From assembly GCA_964035795.1 (NCBI GenBank), contig OZ038320.1:9818671-9882670 (forward strand): 64,000 nt of DNA. The letters are read 5' to 3'. The stretch is from Pterobdella sp. o SKG-2022. Lineage: Eukaryota; Annelida; Clitellata; Hirudinida; Piscicolidae. Of this stretch, positions 24,806 to 37,700 are shown piece by piece (position 1 is the first letter of the stretch; every line of letters starts with the position of its first letter). The notes below the pieces were generated by a model. The model searched no databases. It worked only from the letters and a program-made list of their open reading frames with translations, and was not told the origin of the DNA. The position numbers were made by a program, and so were the translations under genes.

Positions 24806-27800
24806 ATGGCTTCTAAAAATAATAAAAAAAGAAAGTTAGAAGAGAAAAAAAAAGAAAAAGATCAAAATTTAACTACAGAAAAACATAAAGTTCCACTTGA
24901 TAGTGAAGAATCAGAGGAAACATCCGATGAAGATGAATCTGAAGACGAAACAGAAACAGAAAGTGATGACGAAGAGGAAGAGACAAGTGAGACATTGCAT
25001 AAAGAAAAAAGAAAAGTAGGATCTTTTCATTAAAAATTATTGTTAGCACATAATGTATGGTTTGTAAAAAGGTTTATAAACTTATATAAAATAGGATAAG
25101 AAAGTGAAGGAAGATCCCGGACCGCGAACATTTATGCCTGGTGGCAAAGTAAAAGTGTATGGTGGTATGTATTGTGATGAAAGTGCCTATGATCTATACC
25201 ACAGAGCTGACATAGGTTACGATTGTTTTATTACAAAAAGTGATTATGGTTTTTAAAGCCTGTATTCATAGTGGGGGCAACTCGTCTTCAAGTATTGTCA
25301 TTGCTTTGCATACAGTTTCTTACTCGAAGGTGGCTTTTCAAACCCACAGAGGGCTTACACATCTTTTCACAATTGCTACTTATATGAAAAAAATCTGAAT
25401 TATAAATATAGATTTTCCATGTCTTTTTTACGTCATCTACACTTTTATAGACACAAATGTTAAAAATATTTCTATATGGCATTGGGCTAATAGAATTCTG
25501 ACAGTAGCATGCACTAAACTGTTCTTCTCATGCTTAGCCAGAGAAACATGACGTCAATGGGTCTTTAGATGGCTTAGTAGACTTGCCTTGCTCAAACATA
25601 ATTTTTGACATTGACCACAGGTTAGTTCTATGTCATACTCAGTAATGTTTCCTTTCCAGAAATCGTGTTTAAGCTTTACATGTTTCTGTCTGCTTTCCTC
25701 AAAATGACCAGTTGCTTCATAAGTTATTTTTCTCCAATTTAATCTGTTTTGCACTTGTATTTCCCATCATTCGGAGTTTATGCTGCATTTTTTGAAGGGT
25801 TGCTTTAATCTATCTTTGAATCTTATTTTGAGTTTGTGGGCTAATCTTTCATCATCAGCAAGTTGCTTATAAGAAATTCACTTCAGAATATATTTGTTAG
25901 GCAATCTTACTAAGTGGCTGCTTTATCTGAGTTGTTGCTTCAAAATTAAGGCTCTGATGCTAGAGCAATTTGTCCTTCAAGAGCCTGTATCAATCATATA
26001 AATTGGGAAATTGTTTCAAACTTATGTTCAGTTTTTAAATCATTTTATAAAGTGAATTGGCATGATCTAGTGTAATTTAACAGTCTTTCTTTAGTTTTGA
26101 AAATTAAATATATTTTCAAAAATTAAGACAAACTCAGTGTTTTGACTTACTGAATGTTGCTTCACTAGGTTACTCATGTCTTAGTTTCGACATCATTCAT
26201 GACCAACTGGGAGACAACAGGACTGGTTTTCCATTAACGTGTTACCTTGCTGCAGGAACACAGGATTCGAAAAATAACAACATCATTGTGATGAAAATGA
26301 GCAATTTAAATATGATAAAAAAACCTGAAAATGAGGGAGAAGATGAGGATAGTGATGATAGCTATGATGGTGATGCAGATTGGGCGGATGATGATGATGA
26401 TGAAAATGATGAAGATAATGAAAAAGAATCAAAGAAAAGGGCAATAAAGCTGAGTCTGATGAGTCATCCAGGAGCTGTTAACAGAATAAAGGTTTCATTC
26501 ATTTTATTTATAAATCTTCAAGTTAACTGAAACTAAAATATTATAAAATCAACATATTTGACTATTTTATAATAAAGTTTTTTCATATACTGGGATATGA
26601 TATCTTCAGGTTTAGTAAAATACTCTGATTTTTGCATTGCATTTCTTATAATCATGTCAGACTCGCATTTCACAATAAAAAATTTTTATAAACTTATTCT
26701 TTCATTTCTTTGCATTTTTGATATTCATACAGAATTAAGGTTTAAATTGATCAAAATAACATCTCCTTGATAGACCATCAGCATACAAGATACTACCTTG
26801 GCAGCCACGTGGTCAGAAACTGGCAAGGTAAATAAAAATATATCTTATTGATCTAGTAATGTTCAAAAGACCAAATGAAGGCTACTGTTATAGATTAGCA
26901 TTTTTTTTTTGTTTTCACTTTTTTTTAAGATAAATCACATCATATCTGGTTGTAGCAAAATAAATTTACTATAAAATTCATTGAAATCAATTTGATTATT
27001 TAAATACATTATTTACATATATATAGATAATTATACTATATAAAGGTGTACATATGGAATATGATGGAATCTATGAAGGCTTTGGAGAAAAGTGGTAATA
27101 AAAAAAAAGAAACAAAAACTAGGTTTGAGATATAATTACACATATCTATCATCATATTTTTGTTGAAACAAAAGTCATTCAAGTGAAAGTCTGTATCAAA
27201 CAGTATGACATTTGTGTATAAGATCACCATGTATAAGGCCTATTATCAATATGATGACCATTGTTATATGTTACGAATTATAATTAGAATATATTTTTGA
27301 GAAAATTTTAAAATCTTTGAGTATGACTTCATCACAAAACGCACATATCAATTTGTATTCAATTGAAAGATCATACCTATAAACCATTGGCAGGTCAGTA
27401 TTCTCATTCAACGGCCACACTAGTGAAGGCTTTGCTTTAGATTGGAACCCCTTAGTGCAAGGTGCTTATGTTGCCTAGTATTTATAATATAACCATATAT
27501 ATTAGCTCAAAGATTATTGTATATCTAAGGATTAAACTACCCTTTCATCGTTATATGCTTTTAATAGCAGAAACACTGACTCTCAATGCATAATGCATTA
27601 AATTGCAGGCAGGATGGCTTCAGGAGACTGCAAGGGAGGGCTGCATAATTGGACAATGACTTCTGAGGGCTCGTGGGTGGTGGCGAAGAAGTCTCTGGTT
27701 GGACACACTGATTCAGTGGAAGACTTGCAATGGAGTCCCAATGAAGCCAATGTTGGTTGTGGGATAGCTCAGTGTATTTTATTGATCACGTGATCTTTTT

Positions 27801-29778
27801 AGTTTTTTGTATTGATTGTGTAAGGTTATATTGTATCTTAATTATATTAAATTCATACATAATTTAGTCATGATTTTTTAATGTTTCTTCCTTTGCTCGT
27901 TAATATATAACATTTACTTTTCAGAATAGAACTTTGATATTTTAAATTCTTTTATATGATAGAAACAAACACTAAGTTTTATTAAGAAACTTATTACACG
28001 AAGCTTTTCGTAAGAATATCTTACATTATCAATTTCTTTTAGTATTATATAAATGCTTGAAAGTGCAATTTAATAAAATTCATCATTGATATAAAATCAC
28101 TTGAAGATGTATCGTTTGACTAGGTGTTGGCATCTTGTTCTGTAGACAAAAGCATTAGAATATGGGATGTTAGGTGCGACGCAAACAAGGTAGCTTCATA
28201 TGACAATAAAGTTCTATACATTACTACTTTTAGCTAAATATTATTTCAATTTTAGCTATTAATATTTCACATTAGGTCTATTTATAGACCAGAACGATGC
28301 TCAAATACCAACGCTAAAATTTACTCAAAATATCGGTAATTCAAGCTGATATTAATCCTCTACAAACCAGGCATGCAAACTGACCATGGACAACTCTCAT
28401 GACTCTGATGTCAACGTCATATCGTGGAATAAGTAAGTGACGTTCATATTGATGAAACAAATGAGCGGGTAAAAACGATTTACTTTGGAATAATTACTGA
28501 CAATCTTGGTGTTGGAGGTTTTCATTGTGAGATCAATATTAATTTGTGTTGCTTAATGTCTTTGAAATTCAAGAATTTGAGTTACAGTTAGAAAAATTGT
28601 TGATGGTGGGTTGTTAAAAAAATAATATTAATCTAACGTCAAAGAAACAACTGGAGTCCAATTCAAAATATTTTTCGATCTGTATCTTTGTTTAAAATAT
28701 CCAACTCTGCTAATTAAGATGTAGAAACTGCAAGTGTAACTTTGTTAATGCGTTACAGAAACTTTCAACTAACATATAATCGATTAATTCAAGACCATCT
28801 TTGAAGATTTAGTAGTATCATTCGTTGCACATGAGAATGATTCTCAGAGGCACAGTGAATATAAAGTTGATGAGTAGCTATATAAAAAACTGTACAAAAT
28901 TACGTTTAATTTCAAATCACTTTAAGGCTAATATTTATAATTGTAAATTATTGTAGTCTTGTATTTTTTATGTTTGTGATTTGTTATGATTGCATACGAT
29001 GTATTGATTAAAGTATTATAAAAATAATACTCATTTATATCTGTTTACTTTCTAATCGTTCTTTCGATCTTCCATTCGACACAGACTCAACAGCAAATTC
29101 ATAGCATCTGGGGGAGATGATGGGGTGATAAAACTCTGGGACCTTACCATGTTTAAGGTTTGTGGGGTTTTGGACGTTATAATTCAAAAAATTCTTTCAA
29201 GTCGAATTGAATTGAGAAATTTCACTAATCTGAAACGTATCTAGGTACTTTTTTCAAACAATTTTCACTAGCTTATTGATAACAAGCTAAGGAGCTGTTT
29301 ATTCAACGGTTGAATGTTCCACAGAGCAGTACACCTCTGAATAGTTGTGCAACTTTCAAGCATCATAGTGCCCCCATAACATCGATACAATGGAGTCTTC
29401 ATGATTCCTCCCTCCTTGTCGCTTCAGGGGAAGATGACCAAGTTATAATTATGATCACTTTGATTTATTTATTGGGCGGGTTATATATTTTGGTGAATGC
29501 ATTCTAAGGACACGAATCTTATTCCACTTTTCTTTTCACACCAGATAACAATATGGGATGTGGCAATGGAAGATGTAGAAGATTCCAAAAATGACAAAAA
29601 AAATAGAATTGAAGGGGAAAGGAGCGATGACGTGGAAGAAGAGGTGCTACCACAGTTGTTGTTTGTGCACAAAGGACAGCAGGAGATCAAGGAGGTGAAG
29701 TGGCATCCCCAAGCACCGGGAGTCCTAGTGTCCACCGCCTTTGATGGCTTTAACATATTCAAAACTGCCAATTTATAG
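24806..29778 (+). CDS. GRWD1: GRWD1 orthologue: glutamate-rich WD-repeat protein, 12 exons, about 504 aa
   Basis: Exons: 24806-25015, 25095-25215, 26169-26491, 26774-26827, 27046-27094, 27399-27461, 27609-27751, 28124-28189, 28371-28432, 29085-29157, 29325-29441, 29545-29778; phases match and the sum is 505 codons. The N-terminus is Lys-rich then Glu/Asp-rich. The histone-binding-type N-terminal block reads [20 protein letters not shown], then a second acidic run, then WD repeats: [72 protein letters not shown], ending [18 protein letters not shown]. This matches human GRWD1 (446 aa; yeast Rrb1) block by block. The family binds histones and ribosomal protein L3 and acts in nucleolar ribosome assembly and chromatin. 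The extra length is mostly in the acidic linkers. Confidence 0.96.
25286..26010 (-). mobile_element. degenerate LINE 3' coding end with C2H2 finger remnants, antisense in intron 2 of GRWD1
   Basis: Minus-strand translation gives, across several stops and frame changes, [32 protein letters not shown], then [21 protein letters not shown] (C2H2 spacing) and [17 protein letters not shown] (second finger). This block order is that of the C-terminal part of LINE reverse-transcriptase polyproteins that end in zinc fingers. It lies wholly within the intron 25216-26168 and is antisense to the host gene. Inactive: no RT core remains and several stops interrupt it. Confidence 0.8.
27989..28032. repeat. 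half copy of the palindromic element family
   Basis: Contains the arm sequence ACGAAGCTTTTCGTAAG followed at once by CTTACATTATCAA, as in the left arm at 7409-7463, but without a matching right arm. Located in GRWD1 intron 7. Confidence 0.65.
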
Positions 29779-30261
29779 CCCTCGTTAATTTCAATTTTTT
29801 TTTGGTGAGCTTGTATATGTTTTTATTAACTGAGTGGAATGAATTTTTAAAATTCTAATTAAAACTGTCAGACAAAAATATTAGTTTTTTCATTTAAATA
29901 AAATGTTAAAATAAATTTTTTAAATTAGTAAAAAATCAAGTCAGTGGATGAAAGTTTGATATAAAGTAGAAAAACCATTAAAAATAGAGTCGATGTTAAA
30001 TTAGTGTAACAAACAACGCGTATATTTCAAATCTTTTCTATCAAAGTTACTGGAAGATTGACGACTTTCAGTCTAATAAAGAATTCGAAAAATCTTCAAA
30101 AGTAGAAGTTAATTTACAAATCCAGTGATTAAATAACAATTGAAAAACCTACTAGTGGATGGAAATACGAGCACGTGAAAATAGAGTCACCGATCAAACA
30201 AAATAAGTGGAGACAATTTATAAATACATGTGGTGGTTTAATATGGTAATTATGCTTTTAT
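29779..30261. other. spacer between convergent genes
   Basis: AT-rich 480-bp interval holding the 3' UTRs of the GRWD1 gene (plus) and the BPNT1 gene (minus), which end facing each other. Nothing else seen. Confidence 0.4.
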
Positions 30262-33200
30262 TTAAATGCTGTCCTCCGCCAATGCAATTCTGGCCTCACC
30301 TGGAACCCTGTTCACAAACCATGAATGGTGCTGTTCCAACCTGGTCGCCAGTATTCCCATGCTACGGTGTGCATTTGGAAAGTTTGTCATTCAGTTTAAT
30401 TGTTGCTTTATTAATAATAACTTTGAATTATGTATTAGTTTTTGGCATTCGTTCAGTTGAATAAAATTTTATTCTAGAGCAGAATGAAACTTCTACAATA
30501 TGAGTTCTTAACTGATGTTGCAAAGTTACTCCAGTGAAGACGGATCAACATAATTATAAGCCAAAGTTTTAATAAAAAAAAGACAATGATCAATTTTCGA
30601 ATAAAAATCTTGAAAAGAAAACAATAACCTGTTAGCGCAAGGGGAGTTAGGGCTGTAGTCGATGGGGGTGCCTGTGATATCAGTTATGAAGCCCCCAGCA
30701 GCTACCAGAATGGCTTCTGGGGCGCAAGTGTCCCATTTGTTGGTGCATTTGTTAGGGTATACATACGCTTCCGCTCCCCCTTCTAACATGTACAAAACCT
30801 ACATCAGTTTCAAGGCTATTTTTTCTAATCTTGTTAATGTGTATGACTATATTTTACAATAGACAAAGTACGCCATTTGAGACGGATTATCACGTTGTTT
30901 TGAATAGAGTATTAACATTGTTGTCAATGATAAATTATGGTAAGAATTCATAACATATGATTGACATATCAAACAATAAGTATTGGAAGCTTTAACAATG
31001 AATATTTAATCAACCTTATATCCAGCACCGCCTATTTTTATGACGTCAGTGGCTTCACAGGCTTTCAAAGTCTTTTTCACTAAGTCTAGCATTTTAATAA
31101 AATCACTGTTAAAATGGTGAAATTTGTCATTTAAAGTTGTATCAAACGATGATAATTTTTCAAGCAATTGTTATGATAATTTATAGTTTATACGGAATGA
31201 ATCAAAGCCAATAGAATAATTATAACAAAAAAATTAACATAATAATGAAAAAAAACATCACTAAAGAAATAACACCAAAAAGTATAATAGTAGTAATGAT
31301 AATAACCATTCTCGTGTGATCTTGTGCTCACCAAGCGCCTGTGATGCTCATCAACATCATGTGCTGAATGGAGGCCAAAGGAACCTTGCAATTTGTTTCC
31401 AAAACTCTTAGTTTCAGTCATATGCAACAAAAATTCTTCCAGAAATTAATTATTACTAAGAAATAAATAATCTTGGCGTTCTGAGTTCAACGACAAAAAT
31501 GGATTTGAAATAGATAAGTCAAAGAATTTATAAAACATTTGTGATCCTGAAACTCGCTGGGTTAAATACCGCTCTTATTATTACAATAATTCTGTAGAGA
31601 AACTTGTTAAAAGCCAGCCTAAAGACCATTTGGCAATCATAAATGCGTTCTTATATTATTAAGGTATGAAACAGGTGGGAATTAAGTTTCAAACCTTTTT
31701 AGTACTTGCTAAATTGAGAAAATTTTGAAATTTATTTTCTCAAAATTATTCATCATTGAATATAGCAAATTAAATTTTTAACCAATGGCCTATATAAAGA
31801 TCTATAACTGACCAAATAAAAGCTTCTGTGTTGAATAATTTTTTAGCTTATCGACTAGAAAAATAGATACGATGTAGAATGGCCTAAATCAAATTGTAAG
31901 GTCAATAAACTCAAAATATTCATTCAAAAACAGACACAAAGCTTTACGTAAAACGAGCTTATATTATCAAGTGGTGATGTAAGCTAGACGTACGAAATTC
32001 CTTGTTTGTTTTTAAACAAATACTTTATGTTTGTTGGTTTTACAAAATATATATAATCTTTTGAAGTATTCAAAAAAGTCAATTGAAAAATCTTTAGCCA
32101 TTTTTGACTAAAAACTTTTGTTTTTAGACAGCTTACGTTTTTTGTAAACTTGAATTTTGTACAGTAAAAACTTCAGGTTATGAGAATATTGAAAAAACAC
32201 GTAGAGAAAACTTATAATAAGGTAAAATTTTCAACAAGTAAAATCTTGTCATAATTCATTAGTAAAGTTATTTAGTACAACATTCAAATAATTTTACATC
32301 TATGTTTTTTCTCTTTAAATTTTCAGCTGTTTAAATAACTTTGTTAAGGAATTATGACAAGGTTTTACTTGCTGAAAATTTCAGCTTTATATAAGTTTTC
32401 TCGACGTGTTCTAATATCTTCATAATCTGAAATTTTACTGACCAAAAATTGTAGTTATAGTTAAAAATTAAATTTTTAAAAATTAATTCAAAAGTAATAA
32501 AAAATGGTAACATTATCACGTATTAATGACGTATATTCTAATGCCACATTTGTAACGAAAAAAACGTACTTTATAAATTTCAAATGTAAGGTGATTTTGA
32601 ATTAATGACTGTGGCTTAAAGAATATATATTCATAATATTAATGATGATAATATAAGAATAATAGAATCACTTGATAATGTAAGCTAGCCTTACGAAAAG
32701 CTTAGTGTCATTTAATAAATACTTTGTGTTGTCCTTACTAAAAGAATTAGTGCTTTTTTAAATGACACTCACCAAGACCCACGATTCCCCAAATAGTTCT
32801 CCCCACGTTAACACCATCTCCATTGCCTCTACTCTTGCTATCACTGCGACAACCACATTCCAACAATTTATCATAATTATAAAAAGGATGATGCAAAACT
32901 CCCGCCACAGCTCTGCCCTTGATTGAAACTCCTATTAATACTGTTACATGATCAAGAAATCCTATGGGTTTGAGTTTTTGTTAGTTTGAAAATCATTGAA
33001 AAATTGATATTAACAATAAGTTATCTTGAAGCAATGAAATTTTTAGTTTATAAGCAGTGTTGAATTGCAAAAGTACATAATTTCAAACACCTAGTGTGTA
33101 GTCATTGGTTCCATCTAGAGGGTCTACCCAGAGACATATCTGATGGAAAACAATATCTATGAAATAAAAAATTATGAAGCTTCAGGTTATAAAGCATAAA

Positions 33201-33797
33201 AACTGTTGATCTTAATTGCATTGAGAAGTGAATGTTTAAAAGTTGCTGAGAACATAATGGAAAATATAAATAAGACCAACATCTTCTTCTTGGATATTCA
33301 AAAAATCCTCAGTAATCCCATGTGATTGTTCAAATACCTCTGCACTTTCACCTGCTTCTATCCATTCTGAATCTATTCCTTTTTCTTCTTCCTTTGAAAA
33401 CATTAACACCAATTAAAATAGAACTTTACATTGGTTAAAAATAATTCAGATGAATATTCAGATAATATATTTGTTAAAATGATAATTAAGTTTCATCATA
33501 CAATGTACCTCTCCAATTATAGTTACATTGGGAAATTTTGAATGTATAGAAGCAAGAATACATCTTTGAACTCTTCTATCTGCTTCTGTTTGTAAGTCAT
33601 TTATACCCTAAAAAGCATTGTTAATATATTACTATGGTTTTTACAAAAAATAGTTAACAAAAATTATGAATAAATATAAAAACTTTGTCAATGATGTTGA
33701 GAGTTCCCTGTTTCATAACATCTCTTATTATACTTCCTGATCTATCTGCTATACTAACACAAGAAGCAACTATTCTTGTAAACACAGAAAATGCCAT
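30262..33797 (-). CDS. BPNT1: 3'(2'),5'-bisphosphate nucleotidase (BPNT1-like), 9 exons, about 343 aa
   Basis: Hydrolyses 3'-phosphoadenosine 5'-phosphate to AMP, and inositol bisphosphates, in a Mg-dependent, Li-sensitive reaction in this family. Exons (minus): 33797-33684, 33607-33509, 33391-33281, 33139-33091, 32961-32773, 31435-31307, 31085-31015, 30798-30629, 30361-30262; phases match and sum to 344 codons. The family metal-binding motifs are all present: NDLQTEADRRVQ, TIIGEEEEKG, LWVDPLDGTNDYTLG and NKWDTCAPEAILVAAGGFITD; also VGRTIWGIVGLG, STRSHEN and IKIGGAGYK typical of BPNT1 rather than IMPA. Human BPNT1 is 308 aa; the extra length is mainly in the loop after TIIGEEE and before STRSH. 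The frame stays open upstream to an ATG at 33995, which would add 66 residues with a basic/hydrophobic start that might be a targeting peptide. Confidence 0.94.
31894..32047. repeat. composite palindromic element (MITE-like)
   Basis: Imperfect inverted repeat of about 75-bp arms: starts TTGTAAGGTCAATAAACTCA and ends in the complement, TTGTTGGTTTTACAA-like. The outer arm part equals the arms of the 10159-10222 element and the inner part (CAAAGCTTTACGTAA ... TTATCAAG) resembles the arms of the 7409-7533 element, which links the two. Lies in the 1.34-kb BPNT1 intron (31436-32772). Confidence 0.8.
32164..32438. repeat. foldback repeat with two arms of about 110 bp
   Basis: Bases 32164-32274 and 32331-32438 are imperfect reverse complements (for example AAGTAAAATCTTGTCATAAT against ATTATGACAAGGTTTTACTT), around a spacer of about 55 bp. 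It is distinct in sequence from the GAAGCTT palindrome family. A diverged copy of the right arm is visible at about 35196-35290. It sits in the same BPNT1 intron as two other palindromic repeats. Confidence 0.8.
32671..32739. repeat. right half of the composite palindromic element
   Basis: CTTGATAATGTAAGCTAGCC followed by TTACGAAAAGCTT, then TAATAAATACTTTGTGTTG, in the same order as the right arms of the elements at 7479-7533 and 31971-32047. No left arm is seen. BPNT1 intron. Confidence 0.65.
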
Positions 33798-34785
33798 GTT
33801 TAACCCCGTTTTCGGACTATCAAACGAACAGAAAGATTTATTTCTTTTGAAAAACTTATGAGATTCACGCAGGGAACTTGAAGTTGGAAGTAATAACGAG
33901 CTCCCAGCATTTATAATCAATTTTTCTCTGAATCCAAAAATAAACTCATTAATATTCATAGAACGAAGTAATAACAAATTCTTCGAAATTTTCATGGTTT
34001 CGGAAAAACGATAAAGTCGCAATCCCCAAAAATATAAAGATTCTAAAAACTAGTAAAACACATTTTATATGTTGAATATTTCGATTTCAAAGCTAGCACT
34101 CACCCTAATTACTCATTAAAGGTCATTTAAAGATTAAAAGTAAAAGAGGTGTGTCAATAAACAAATCAAATAACTATCAAAAACTGAAAATTTTATTAAT
34201 AAAAATGAAAAAACAGAAATATTGGGTTTTTAAAATTCTTTAAATTTAGATGTATGCTAGATATCCTAATGAGGTAGCTAACACCTAAATAACGCTATTG
34301 GATAAAAGGTTAGAATATTGTAAGCTTACGACATCAATGTTTTGAAACTCATTAAAAATCTATTTTTGTTTCGATTTTTTTTACTTGATTTTATTATTTG
34401 GTATAAATTACCTGAAACTCTTATCATTCATTCAACTATTTATTTTTTGGTCTTTTTTCCATAACTTCAATTTTATTATGAAAGTTTAACATTATTTTTA
34501 GTAATGGTTGATGAGTTTGTGATGATGTTATTTAACATACATAGAAAAGCTTTTAGCAAATATAGATAAAATCTGTAATTATTCTCTTTTATTGTAATTA
34601 TTGAAGCTTTGAAACAATTAAAATGTAAGTGTATAAATATTTATTAACAAATTTGAAACAATTTATGTGAAAACACAAAAAATAAATTAAGGTTGCTTGT
34701 TGAAAACTTATAAATATTCTCGGCTCAAAAAATCTGGAATTAAAAGTTTGAAATAAATAAAAAAGTATGAGTATTAAATCATAAA
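33798..34785. other. spacer upstream of BPNT1
   Basis: Contains the possible 5' extension of BPNT1 (to 33995) and otherwise AT-rich sequence with no exon seen. Both flanking genes are on the minus strand, so it holds the BPNT1 promoter and the 3' UTR of the next gene. Confidence 0.4.
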
Positions 34786-37700
34786 TTAACCAGGTTCTTT
34801 CGAAAAGGGTTCGGTAGAAACATATACCACGGTATGAGATGATGTTTGAGGTAAAGTGGTATCGAGACGAAAACTGTATTCGTGGCTCTGAAATTAATAA
34901 GATTTCATGTAGTCAAGCATTTAAAGTTTATTCTCAAGTTTTTAACTGGTTTATAGTTAAGAAAAAATGTGTGTTGTAATTATGGATAAAATAGGCCATA
35001 AAAAAATCCAAATACCGAAAAATCGGGTTCTTCAATAACGCGAAAAAATTTTATGAAAAAGATCAGTGTTTTTGATATGGTTAATGTTGAATATCAAAAA
35101 AAAAACCATTCAAAAAATTGAAATAAATCAGTTTCAACTTTTAAAAAATCTCAATATTAAGAAGCGATATTTTTTATTAATATCAAAATATGTATTTAAA
35201 TATTGCCATAACTCATTAGACGATTGAATTATGACAAAGTTGACTGTCGAAAATTTTAGTTGAATGAAGAAAGTATCTTTTTGTGAAGTTATTTTTGAAA
35301 AAAATTAAAAAAATTGATACATGATGTCTTTGAAGAATTATTCAACATAAAATACTATTTTACAAGTTTATCAATCTTCAAGTCTTTATTAGTTTAAAGG
35401 TCAAGACAGACGTGTTTAATTCACTTGATAAAGTGAGTTTGACCTATGAAAAATAGTTTGTCATGTTGAATAACTGAATAAATACTTGGAAAAACATAAT
35501 GTAAATATGAAATTAGGTGATCTTGAAACTTCTTGGTAAAACATCACTATAATAAACTTCGTAGATCATTACTATTATTATAAACTGCGTGGATTATGAA
35601 GCAAAAAAGTTTTCTATATTCATTAACTTAGTTTAATATTTTAGACAGCTTATGAATCTTTTTCAAGATTTTGAGTACATCGTTTAATTCATTTAATGAA
35701 AAAATGGCAATTTTAGATGAAGATGAAAATGTACGAGAAAAATTATTATTTCAATTTTTCGTCAATTATTGATGTAATTTTCAAAAAATAATTTTACTTT
35801 AAAGTCTGCTTAGGCATGTTAGACAAAAAATTTTGGTTTTAATATTAGTGAAAAAATATCTGTTCAATGTCATAGTAAAATTTTTCTCTATACATACACG
35901 AAGAGATTTTAACTCATCATAAAAGATTGTAAACTTATTTCTAAAAATCTTTTTCTTAGTTTTTCGTTTTTAGCTAAATTATATATTCAAACAAAATGTA
36001 AAGTAAAAAATGAAAATCACACCTTAAAGATGCCAAGTAGATAATAAAAACAATAAAAGCTTAATAAAAAAGAAAACTACTTGTGAAACATCCCAAAATC
36101 GCCATTCCACTATGTATAATTTTAAAGAACAAAAATTAAATTTTTTTTAGTTGAAGTTTTATTTTTAAATTTTCGTAAACTTTGTTATTGATGGGGACAC
36201 TCAGAGTTAAATGAAGTTTTCGTAATAAAAGAAGTTTTGATTAATTATAGTTGCTTCAAATCTGTTACAAACTTACTATCAGTTATACTTAATTGCTGCA
36301 CATTTTTTTCAAACGTTAACTTATTCAAAAAACCTTAAATATTTGTGCTTAGATAACTCTTTAATTTTTCGTAATTTTCAAAAATCACTAAAAGACATCA
36401 GGTTTCAACGTGTTTGTATATTTAAGGTTCTACTGTAACGAAAAACTTTCAAATAATTATTTTGAACTTTTAAACAAATTATTATTTTGAATAATTTTTC
36501 AAAAACACATCTCACATCATTCATGTATGATCTTACACTGTATAACTGGTTGCCATCTGCCTGGCAATCTTGCATAGGGGTCTCTTCAGGGTTTTGTGAA
36601 TCATTATCAACGCCACATGAATATCGCATATATTTTGAACAGTCATCACTTTCTTCAGATAAATCATAAATTTTATTTTGATGTTGTAGAGGATATTTTT
36701 GGGTAGGATTGGTGCGTTTATAAGGAATCTTTGAGATTGACCTGTGAGCATCGTTGTCAGAAACCTGAAAAACAAGTGCTCTAGAGAATATTCATTAACT
36801 CAATAGATTGAAAAATGTGTTTGAGATGTATGAAAACTAGTTTATTTTGAGACCTTTGAAAGACTATCATTCAAAAGACCATTCAGCATATCTTTTCCTG
36901 TATGCTTTTCAGTATCATTTATTTTGAAACTATTTTTTTTACTGGTATTTAACATATCTTTTTCTTTAAACCTCAAAGCTTTATCTTTCTTATTCAAGTC
37001 TTTTTGAGAATTTATTGGTCCATAAGCCTTACCTACGAGTTCATCGAATTTCGCATCATTTTTTTCTTTGTTTTGCATTCCGCCGGTAATTCTTATTTTT
37101 TTTCCATTGGGTCCTTTACTTAATCTCAAAGTTTTTTTTACTCGTTGAGGTTCGAGTAATTTGAAAAAATCCTCTTCTGGTGAAAGATTTTCTTCATTTA
37201 TTTCATCCTCTTCATCGAAAAAATTGTTCAATTTATTAATTCGATATTTATTTATATTAGTAGAATCAGTATTTTTGAGCTGTTTGTTGAAAAATTCTTT
37301 GTATTGCTGTTTGATAATGAAGGGCAATCGGAAACCAGGATGAGGAGTGCCACCAACCGCATTCAATTTCAATACTTTATTTCTAGTTATTTTTTTGGTT
37401 GTATAATCGATTTCCTTTACAGCCTCATTATTTTGATTTTTTTCATTACTACTGCAAGAGGTTTTTTTAGACGTATTCATTCCAAAGCTTCCAAACTCGT
37501 CAGTTCGATTATACCTTTGACAGTCAATTCCAGTATTACTTATAGTTGATATGCTGGAAAATGAATAATCCAAGTTAGTTCCATGTTTTGGAGTAGAAGA
37601 ACCCTTATGTATAGATCTTTTCTTTAAATATTTACAATCAAAATTTTTTAATGAAATTTCAGTTTTATTGCAATAAAATGTTTCATTTTTTACGTTAAAA

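Noticed and set aside
29481..29771. Minus-strand 96-aa frame rich in Ser and Cys
   Set aside because: Antisense of the last GRWD1 exon.
30207..30464. Plus-strand frames around 30207-30464
   Set aside because: They are shadows of the last BPNT1 exon on the opposite strand (SMGILATRLEQ...).
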